This document shows positions 9,570 through 18,700 of a stretch of 64,000 nt of DNA, in pieces. Position 1 is the stretch's first letter. Every line of letters begins with the position of its first letter. Where the stretch lies: NCBI RefSeq assembly GCF_002289575.1, contig NZ_NTGA01000015.1, positions 1-64,000 of the forward strand, written 5' to 3'. The translations under genes and the position numbers were made by a program. The notes below the pieces were generated by a model. It saw only the letters and a list, made by a program, of their open reading frames with translations, searched no databases and was not told the origin of the DNA. Source of the DNA: Dietzia natronolimnaea (GTDB lineage Bacteria > Actinomycetota > Actinomycetes > Mycobacteriales > Mycobacteriaceae).

Positions 9570-11029
9570 GGCTCCTCCACCACGAGGGTGTGACCGCCCA
9601 GGCGCAGGGTGGTGCCGAACGGGACGCCCATCGCCACCCCGGCCTCGAGCGGGTGGTCGACTCCACCGATCCGCGCCGAGGTGCCGTTGCTCGACCCCCG
9701 GTCCGCCACCGTGACCCCGCGATCGGACACGTCGATCCGCAGGTGGGTCTTGGACACGGTCCGGTCGGGGTCGTCGATCGCGAACAGGTGCTCGACCTCC
9801 TCGCCCGCGGCGCAGGCGGGATCCCGTCCGACCAGAGCGGATCTCGCAAGCGAGATGCTGCGGCCGGTGTCATCGACGAGCCGGGCCGCGATCCGCTCCG
9901 GCGCGGCGTCCACCACGACCACGGGCACGGACTCCGGGGAGGTCTCGCCGGCGGCGCGCTCGGCGGCGTCGATCACCGCGACCGGCCCCCGTTGCGGCGG
10001 CGTCTGGGACTCCGCGTCGACGCCGGGGGTCATGTCGAGGCCGTTGGGCAGCACACCGGGCCTGGTCCGTCGGCGTGGGATGTCGACGACGACGAGGCCG
10101 GCCACCTCACCCGTGTCGGTCTCCGGGTGGGGCGCGGGAGCCTTCGCGAGCGGGTCGGCGCCCCAGCGGGTGTCGATCACCCGGGTGTCCGCGGCGATGT
10201 CCTGCCAGGTACGGCGGCGACCGGTCGGGTCGCGGAAGGCGGACCAGATACTCGCACCGGCCGCGAGGAAGGCCCCCGTGGACATCAGATGTCTGCGGAG
10301 CATGGCCCGCACTCCCGGGGCATGCCCCGGCTCGCCGGACACCGTGCGGAGACCTAACAGGCCGGAGAACAATGAGCGGCCCGACCGTGCCCGCAGGACG
10401 GTGATGAGCACTGTGGTGAGCACACCGACTACCAGCATCAGCGGGGGCCACCACGAGCCGTCCAGGTTATAGACCCGCCAGAACGGGGTGAGGAGAAGCA
10501 CCGCGCACAGCAGGGTGTCCAGACCTGTGGAGGCGACCCTACGGAGCATGGGCGCCGGGACCTCGGACTCGGACCTCGTCCGGGCCGGGGTACCGGCCCC
10601 AGGGGCCCGGTCGGCTCGCCCCGGCCGCAGTCCGGTTCGCGCCATGGCTGCGGCGGTGTCGAAGCGGCCGGGCGCGGGACCGTCCGAGGGCCGCTCGCCA
10701 GTGGGGACCCACTGCCCGGGCGGTCGCACGCGCGGTTGCGGCCCCGTGTGAGGCCGAGGCCGGCTCGCCTGCGGGGGCGCGGGGGGCGGACCGGACCGAC
10801 GCGGCGGGGCGGGATGTGCAGGTGCACCCGGCCACCCCGGCGGCGGGCCCTGGGAACCCGGTGGTGGACCCTGCGCTCCCGCGGGCGCGACATGCCGGCC
10901 GGACGGTGGCCCCGGCCTCCCGGACTGTGGCGGCCGCGGCCGCCGCTCCAGGCCACATCGCACACAGCGCTGCGTGGACCTCGGATTGGGCTGGCCACAC
11001 CGAGGGCACCTGATCGTGTCGGTGCTCAC
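9566..11029 (-). CDS. RDD membrane protein with N-terminal zinc ribbon and C-terminal FHA domain
   Basis: A 487-residue protein read from the GTG at 11029, which overlaps the upstream stop as GTGA; the much longer open frame continuing to 11785 lies inside the transglutaminase gene and is a shadow. Residues 8-25 form a four-cysteine ribbon (CPRCGQPN and CVRCG). A Pro-rich linker follows to about 130. An RDD-type domain with hydrophobic segments spans about 160-290. The C-terminal FHA domain (about 390-487) has ALVGRDPAC, SKTHLRIDV and RGSSNGTSAR. The combination suggests a membrane scaffold that recruits a phosphorylated partner to the secretion machinery. I do not know its exact role. Confidence 0.85.
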   Translation of the reverse strand: MSTDTIRCPRCGQPNPRSTQRCVRCGLERRPRPPQSGRPGPPSGRHVAPAGAQGPPPGSQGPPPGWPGAPAHPAPPRRSGPPPAPPQASRPRPHTGPQPRVRPPGQWVPTGERPSDGPAPGRFDTAAAMARTGLRPGRADRAPGAGTPARTRSESEVPAPMLRRVASTGLDTLLCAVLLLTPFWRVYNLDGSWWPPLMLVVGVLTTVLITVLRARSGRSLFSGLLGLRTVSGEPGHAPGVRAMLRRHLMSTGAFLAAGASIWSAFRDPTGRRRTWQDIAADTRVIDTRWGADPLAKAPAPHPETDTGEVAGLVVVDIPRRRTRPGVLPNGLDMTPGVDAESQTPPQRGPVAVIDAAERAAGETSPESVPVVVVDAAPERIAARLVDDTGRSISLARSALVGRDPACAAGEEVEHLFAIDDPDRTVSKTHLRIDVSDRGVTVADRGSSNGTSARIGGVDHPLEAGVAMGVPFGTTLRLGGHTLVVEEP

Positions 11030-13428
11030 CGGATCCACTCCCTGTCGTGGGCGCGGCGGGGTCCTCGGATCCTGCCGATCACCCGGCCAAGCAGGCCGCG
11101 CCCACCGGAGCGGAGCGACCGGACACGGTCCTCGGAGATCAGGGACCGCAGGCTCACCCGAGAGCGCCACCAGGCGACGGCGGGGTGGGTGTCCCGGACC
11201 TCGGACCGCACGCGATCGATCTCCTCCCAGTAACCGGCGGCCTGCTCGTCCGCCAGGTCGCCGGGGGCGAAGGCGCCGGCGTCGGCACCTCCCGCCAGTG
11301 CGCGCACCGCCAGATCGGGATAGGCCTCGGCCACGCGGTCGGCCACCTCGCGTCTGGTGGCCCCGTCCCGCCGTGCCGCCCCCAGGTCCACGAAGGTGTC
11401 CACCAGGTCGTCCCATCCGCCCGCGACCCTCTCGCGAGGGTCCGCGGCGTCGCGACGGGACCGCGTCCGACGCATCTTGACCAGCACGATCGCGGCCGGC
11501 GCCAGGGCCAGCAGGAGGCCGAGCAGCAACGCCCGCCCAAGCAGGATCAGCACGTCCAGAAGGAACGCCCACAGCCAGGCCCACCGGTCCAGCTGTTCGT
11601 CGGCGCCGCCGGGTGAGCTCGCGGAGACGAGTTCCACCGTCTCCTGTGGGGGTGGGGGTGGCTGGATGCTCTTGGGCTGTGGGCTCGTCTTGGGTTCGGG
11701 CGCCAGCTGCTGCGGCACCTTGTCCCGCTCCGGGGTGGGGGCGAAGACCATCCACCCGACATCGGAGAACGGGATCTCCACCCACACCGACGCCATGTCG
11801 CCGGTGACCGAGATCTGCCCGTCGCCGTCGGGCGACGGGACGTCGAAGCCGACGACCACACGCGCGGGCAGACCCACGGACCGGGCCATGAGTGCCATCG
11901 CCACCGCGTACTGTTCCTCGTCGCCGATCATCTGCTCGGAATCCAGGAGGACGTCGATGCGATCGGCACTGTGTCCCGCCCGGCTGCGCACCTCACCGCT
12001 CTGGCCACTGCTGTAGAAGCCCGCCGAGCGCAAGTAGGACTCCAGGGCGCGGGCACGTCCGAGCGGGGTGGGCTCGTCACCCACCACCTCTGAGGCCCTT
12101 GCCGCCACCACCTCCGGGACGTTCTCCGCGGGCGGCAGGACGATGTCCGCGACGGGAGCATCTGCCACCTCACCGTCGGAGGGGTTGACCCCGGACCGGC
12201 CAGACACCTCGTAGGCCATCCCCGGTTCCAGGCCGGTGGTGGTGACCAGGGTCCCCGACGCCGGGTTCGCGTACAGGGTGGCCAGCGGCAGAGTCCGATC
12301 CCCGTCGCCTCCCGAGTCGGTGACCGGGGTGACCTGCTCGACCGTGGCGATCCCCGGTGTCCAGACGCCGGTGTGGTCGCCCACCGTCAGCGTGATCCTC
12401 TCCTCGGGACCGCGCGGCAGGTCGGCCCAGGCGCCGCCACGCGCGCGCGCACGCGACAGCCTCTCGTACACCCCGCTGTCGCCGGAACGGCCGCCCGCAC
12501 TGCCGAACACCACGCCGTCGTACTTCTCGAGGGCGGCGAGCCTCACCTTGCCGTCAGCGGGCCGGTGATCCACGGTGAACAGCTCGGCACTGCGCAGGGG
12601 GCCGCGATAGTTGCGGTACCCGACCAGGGGGCTGACGAACTGCCGCACATCCAGTGGCGGCTCCACCCGGTCGCGCAGCAACGCGCGGTCCTGCGTGCCC
12701 ACAGCGAGGGGGGCCACCGCCACCGCGGTCGCGGCCGCCACGGCCACCATGCCCACCCCGGCCAGTGCGCGCACCGGCCGTACGCGGCGCGTCACGGTCA
12801 CCGCGGTGCCCGCACGTCCGGTCAGGCCGAACCGCGCGCGCACGGCCGACCACGCCAGAAGCACGACGAGCAGCGTGACACCGACAGCCGCCGGCATGAC
12901 CACCTCGAACGACCCCAACCACACCGCGGCGCCGAGCCCGACCAGTGCGCACCCGGCCGCGGCTGCCGAGCGTCCGAAGCGGGCGGAGGCGAGCGTCGTG
13001 GCCAGTGCGCTGAGGACCACCGTGTAGTAGACGGCGTAGAGGGCGTGGGGGTCACCGTCGACCGGAGGTGTGGTGGTGAGCAGGTCCTTCCACGAGGTGA
13101 CGACGCCGCGCGTGGCCCCGATCAGTGCGTCCGGGGAGGGGAGGAGGCCCACGGCCAGGGGCCCGACGACGACGGCGAGGAGGACGGTTCCCACCGGCAA
13201 CCACAGCAGGGAGCTACGTCTCGCCCAGACCAGGCCGAGTCCCACGCCGACCAGCGACCCCACGACGGCGATTCGAGCCAGGGTCCCCGGCCCGGCAGTG
13301 GCGGCGAAACCCGCCGCCATGACCAGCGTCGCCAGCAGCGCGCCCACGCCGTCGATAGCGAGTCCTCGCATTTCGGAGACCTGCTCCGGGTGGCGCGGGG
13401 CCTTCCTGCGGGCTCTCTCCTCGCTCAT
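11026..13428 (-). CDS. TgpA/DUF3488-like membrane protein with catalytically dead transglutaminase fold
   Basis: An 800-residue protein with six or so N-terminal membrane helices (about 25-250), an extracellular transglutaminase-like domain (about 260-590), another membrane helix (about 615-645) and a cytoplasmic C-terminal tail. The fold is recognisable from MALMARSVGLPARVVVGF and GWMVFAPTP. In active transglutaminases these blocks carry Cys (GDCEQ), His (HAWVE) and Asp (FDPTP). Here they read GDEEQ, SVWVE and FAPTP, so all three catalytic residues are gone and it should not act as a transglutaminase or cysteine protease. TgpA-like proteins commonly sit beside MoxR and DUF58 genes, as here. 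A structural or binding role in the envelope is likely. It overlaps DUF58 by four bases. Confidence 0.88.
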   Translation of the reverse strand: MSEERARRKAPRHPEQVSEMRGLAIDGVGALLATLVMAAGFAATAGPGTLARIAVVGSLVGVGLGLVWARRSSLLWLPVGTVLLAVVVGPLAVGLLPSPDALIGATRGVVTSWKDLLTTTPPVDGDPHALYAVYYTVVLSALATTLASARFGRSAAAAGCALVGLGAAVWLGSFEVVMPAAVGVTLLVVLLAWSAVRARFGLTGRAGTAVTVTRRVRPVRALAGVGMVAVAAATAVAVAPLAVGTQDRALLRDRVEPPLDVRQFVSPLVGYRNYRGPLRSAELFTVDHRPADGKVRLAALEKYDGVVFGSAGGRSGDSGVYERLSRARARGGAWADLPRGPEERITLTVGDHTGVWTPGIATVEQVTPVTDSGGDGDRTLPLATLYANPASGTLVTTTGLEPGMAYEVSGRSGVNPSDGEVADAPVADIVLPPAENVPEVVAARASEVVGDEPTPLGRARALESYLRSAGFYSSGQSGEVRSRAGHSADRIDVLLDSEQMIGDEEQYAVAMALMARSVGLPARVVVGFDVPSPDGDGQISVTGDMASVWVEIPFSDVGWMVFAPTPERDKVPQQLAPEPKTSPQPKSIQPPPPPQETVELVSASSPGGADEQLDRWAWLWAFLLDVLILLGRALLLGLLLALAPAAIVLVKMRRTRSRRDAADPRERVAGGWDDLVDTFVDLGAARRDGATRREVADRVAEAYPDLAVRALAGGADAGAFAPGDLADEQAAGYWEEIDRVRSEVRDTHPAVAWWRSRVSLRSLISEDRVRSLRSGGRGLLGRVIGRIRGPRRAHDREWIR

Positions 13429-14729
13429 CCGAGGGCTCCTCTCAGGGCCCGCGGCAGGTCGGCGAGGTTCTCCACGGACACCACCAGCAGGTCGCCCAGT
13501 CGACCGCGGTTGGGGGTCTCACCTGGTCGCACTCGCACTGCGATGCAACTCGTCCCCGGGGGGACCCGGTTGTGCGCCGACTTCAGTCGTGCCACGTCGA
13601 CGGTGGAGCCCACCACCAGGACGGCCAGGGACACGCCCGGCGCCTCCATCGCGAGGTCCGCGGACAGCGCCACCACATCGCGTCGGGTGGATTCGGTCTC
13701 CACGCCGGCGAGCTGGTCGAGCAGCAGCCGCGGCGAACCGATGCGCAGGCCCCGGCTCTGCGTGAGCACGGTGAGGGACCGCGAATCGGTCAGGGCGGTG
13801 ATACCGAGCGACCCGGCCACCGACACGGCGGTCTCGAACTCGTCCACGGTCGCGTAGTCACCTGCCGCAGTCGACAGCCCGATCCCGACATGCCAGCGGC
13901 GGGATTCCTCGTACTGCCGCACCATGAGGGTGCCGGTGCGGGCGGTCGACCGCCAGTGCACGGCCCGTCGGTCATCGCCGCGCACGTAGGTCCTCAGGGC
14001 GTGGAACGCCACGTCGTCGGCGGCCAGTTGATCGGAGGACACGCCGTCGAGGTCACGGAGTAGACCGGTGGTGACCCTGTCCAACGGGGCCGTACGCGGG
14101 TGCACGTACAGGGTCTCGCGCTCGCCCCACTCCCGCGTTCGGCGAAGGAGCCCCACCGGGTCTCCGCGCACCGTACGGGCCGGCCCCAACACGTGGACCG
14201 ACCGCCGCTGGGTGGGGATCACGAGTATCTCCTCAATGCTCGCCCCTCCGGGCAGCCGCGGCACGTCGAACGCGGCGACGTTGCGCCCGACGGGCATCTC
14301 CACCACCGCACCCGCCAGCGATCGCCCGGTGGGATTGGAGACGATGATCCGCGCTCGAGCGGGATCACCCACCACCACGCGGTTCCCGGACAGGTCCACG
14401 GACACCTCGTGAGCTCCGCGGCCCAGCGTGAAGGGGACGGCCAACAGCAACAGGAGTAGCGCCGCCACTCCGAGAGCCATGAACTCGGTCCAGGACATGA
14501 GCAGTCCCCCGACGGTCCCGAGGATCGCGAACAGCGCGACCACCGCGCCACGACCGGTCACCGTCTCGTCGATGAACCGCCACGCCGCCACGACCACCGC
14601 GCGCGCCTGCCGCGACCGCTTCTGAACCCGGTCGCGGACGCCGATGGTCGCCGAGTCGTCTCCGGGTGGCGTGGTCGATGCCGCTGTCGTCCCTCCGGTC
14701 CGCGCCTCACCGCTCTGGGTCAGGGTCAT
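13425..14729 (-). CDS. DUF58 protein
   Basis: A 434-residue protein with two adjacent N-terminal membrane helices (about 60-105), a beta-rich region and the DUF58 signature FHALRTYVRGDDRRAVHWRS followed by TARTGTLMVRQYE (about 260-285). DUF58 proteins have a von Willebrand A-like fold and are nearly always encoded beside MoxR ATPases, which probably remodel them or load metal. The MoxR gene ends 41 bases upstream of this ATG and the stop overlaps the next ATG, giving the classic MoxR-DUF58-TgpA gene order. Its biochemical function is not established. The start at 14729 is supported by GAGGTG just upstream. Confidence 0.9.
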   Translation of the reverse strand: MTLTQSGEARTGGTTAASTTPPGDDSATIGVRDRVQKRSRQARAVVVAAWRFIDETVTGRGAVVALFAILGTVGGLLMSWTEFMALGVAALLLLLLAVPFTLGRGAHEVSVDLSGNRVVVGDPARARIIVSNPTGRSLAGAVVEMPVGRNVAAFDVPRLPGGASIEEILVIPTQRRSVHVLGPARTVRGDPVGLLRRTREWGERETLYVHPRTAPLDRVTTGLLRDLDGVSSDQLAADDVAFHALRTYVRGDDRRAVHWRSTARTGTLMVRQYEESRRWHVGIGLSTAAGDYATVDEFETAVSVAGSLGITALTDSRSLTVLTQSRGLRIGSPRLLLDQLAGVETESTRRDVVALSADLAMEAPGVSLAVLVVGSTVDVARLKSAHNRVPPGTSCIAVRVRPGETPNRGRLGDLLVVSVENLADLPRALRGALG

Positions 14730-14770
14730 GGTTCACCTCCTCGTAGTGTCGTTCTGTCTCGGTACCGCCG

Positions 14771-15754
<984 letters not shown>

Positions 15755-15778
15755 TCGCGTCTCTCTCCTCAGTGGTTT

Positions 15779-18700
15779 TCAGTAACCCGCCCGGACACCG
15801 TCACAGGACATCGCCGGCGCATCGGTGCTGAGCGGAAGATTCGACCCGACCGGTCTGCCGTCTGACATCTGGACGGTCGTGGTCGCGTTACCCGCACCGT
15901 CGACGCCCACCCGCCAGGACTGCGTCCCGGCTCCGCCCACCGTGATGGCGAAGCTGCACGTCACCGTCGAGTTCGGCCGGAAGCCCGACAGGTGCAGGCG
16001 ATACCCGTGGTTCCATCCGCCGCCCGGGCTCCCGGTCTGGACGGCCCGCACCACCGGGTTGTACGGCTCCGCGCCGGTGGACGCCGACTGGGTGGCCTCA
16101 CGGCACCCTCCCTCGGCCGCGCAGACGCGGATCCTCAGGGTGCCGGTGGCGCTGTATCCGATGTCGCGGCTGAACGAACCGGTGTTGGACACGCCACCGC
16201 CGTTGAACGTGACGTCCATCGAGGTGATCTGGCGGCCGTTGGCGTAGCTCTGCGCATTGGAATTCCACGAGAAGCTCACCGAGGTCCCCGAGGAGTTGGC
16301 GCTGATCGACGGTGTCCTGGGCGGGCCGAACGGCGAACCGGCGGCGGTGGCCGCGCTGGCCGGGCCGGCCCCGGCAGCGTTCTCGGCGGTCACGGTGAAC
16401 GTGTAGTTGGTGCCGTTGGTCAGCCCGTTCACCGTGCACGGGGACGATGCGCAGGAGGCCGAGGCTCCCTGCGGTGAGTTCACGCGGTAGGAGGAGATGG
16501 CCGAACCGTTGTCCTGCGCCGGGCTGAAGCTCAGCCGGGCCGAGGCGTCGGCGAACGCCACCGAGACTCCGCCGACCTGGCCCGGTGTGCCGTACGCCAC
16601 CAGCGGGGTGGACCGGGCGCCCTCGTCCGAGGCTCCCATGGCGTTGTGCGCCACGATGGAGAACGAGTACTCGGAACTGGTGTCGAGGCCGGTGAACTGG
16701 AGTGAGGTCGTGGCCGCCCCGAGACCCGCACGCGAGTCGACCCGGGATCCACCACGGTAGACGTGGACGTCGTAGGACCGGATCGCCGCACCGTTTCCGT
16801 CGGGCGCGGTCCACGACACGTCGATCACGCCTCCGTTCGCGGCGGATGCGACCCGCTGCGCCGAGGGGGCGGCCGGCGTGAGCGGCCTGCCGGCGGGGGC
16901 CGCGGCCACGGAGTAGGCGCTGAACTGGGAGGGGTCCGGGGCGTCATTGAGAGCCTGCACCCTCACCCTGTAGGAGACACCGTTCTCCAACCCCGAGATC
17001 GTGGTGGCGGTTCCGGTGACGCCGGTGATCCGCGAGCCGGACGGACCGGCTGGGGTGATCTCCAGCGTGTAGGAGCGGATCGGGGTGCCTTCGTTGGCCG
17101 GTGCGGCCCACACCACGTCGAGTTGCTTGTCACCCGGCGTCAGCGTCGGCGGCTGCGGGGTGTCGGGCTTGGCGTCCGGGGTCACCACCTCGGAGGGGGC
17201 CGACGGGTCCGATTGGCCGACCTCGTTGACGGCGAGCACCGTGAACCGGTAGTCCTGCCCGTTCCGCAACCCGGTGACAGTGCACGTCGTGGCGGCACAG
17301 GCCTGGCTGAACCCGCCGTCTCCGCGGACCACATAGTTCGTGATGGGCGAGCCGTTCGACGACGGAGCCGTCCATGACAGCACGGCGGTCGCGTTGCGGA
17401 CCTCGACGACGGAGGGGGCCGAGGGGGCGTCCGGCCGGTCACGGACCTGGACGCGGATCCGGCCGGTCACCTCGCGGCGGGGGTCGCCCGTCGCATCGGC
17501 GATCCGGTATTCGGCGAGCAGCTCGCCGGTGAATCCCGCGGCGGGTGTCACGGTCACGACGTCGCCGCCTGAGGTGGCGGTACCGCTACCGCTGACGACC
17601 GCCACCGACAGCAGCCGAAGCGGTTCGTCGAACGGGTTGACGTCGTTGGCCAGCACGTCCACTCGCGAGGCCCGCCCGGCGGCGCCGTCCGTCACCACGT
17701 CGTCGTTCGCCACTGCCAGTGGTCGGTTCGAGCTGGTCACCCTGAGGCTGACCGCGCCCGTCACCTGATGCCCCTCGCCGTCATCGACCACGATCTCCAG
17801 GGCCGCCGCGCCCCCTGCCTCGGCGCGCGGCGAGGCCTCCACCACCAGCGCGGTGCCGTCCAAGCGTGCGGACACCTCGGGTACCGGGGACGCCCCCACC
17901 TGGAAGGACAGGTCGTCTCCGTCCGGGTCCTCGGCCAGGCCGCCGAGCTCGAGTCGAGAGGTCTCACCGGGAGCCACGGTCACCTCCATACCGGTGAAGG
18001 TGGGCGGTTGGTTGGACGACGGCTCCACCGTGATGGGGATCGTCAGCGTGGCCCGGCGCCCCTCGGGGTCGTCGGGACCGGCCCCGTCCGTCACCTCGAA
18101 GCTGATGAACGTCTCACCGAAGTAGTCCGACGGGGAGGCGAAACGCAGGGTGGTGGCGTCGACGACTAGCGGGGAGCCATCGGACTTGGGCGCGGTCACG
18201 GACCGGTCATCGGAGATGCGCGGTGACGTGCCGGGACGGGTCAACACGTACTGATCCAGGGCGATGTCCACCGTCTGTCCTCCTCGGGTCTCGATCCGAG
18301 AGCCGGGGCGGAGGACCGGAGCGACCGAGGACCGCCCAGGAACGTGAACGAAGGCACCACCGGACAGGCCGTCGGCGTCGGTGATCCGGTAGAAGATCGT
18401 GCGATCCTCGTCGAGCACCGGGACGCGCAACGTGCCGTCGCCGTTCACACCGACGTCATCCGCGTCCACCGTCACGCCGAGCTGGCGGATCGAGCCGTCG
18501 GGATCCTCGTCATTCGCCAGGATCGGGACGGTCACGTCGTCCTGGCCCACGATCTCCTCCGGACGCACCACGTCATCGCGGCCGACCGGCACCTTGAGGG
18601 GGGCGTCCGGGTCCACAGTCACGCGGACCTCGCCGACGGCCGAGGCGCCGCGGGCGTCGGCGACCGTGTACAGCAACGAATACGCGCCCGGCTCGTGCGG

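Noticed and set aside
11030-11785. A 252-codon N-terminal extension of the RDD/FHA protein
   Set aside because: It overlaps the transglutaminase-like gene completely and is Arg/Gly-rich; the GTG at 11029 with GTGA coupling and an immediate zinc ribbon is the natural start.
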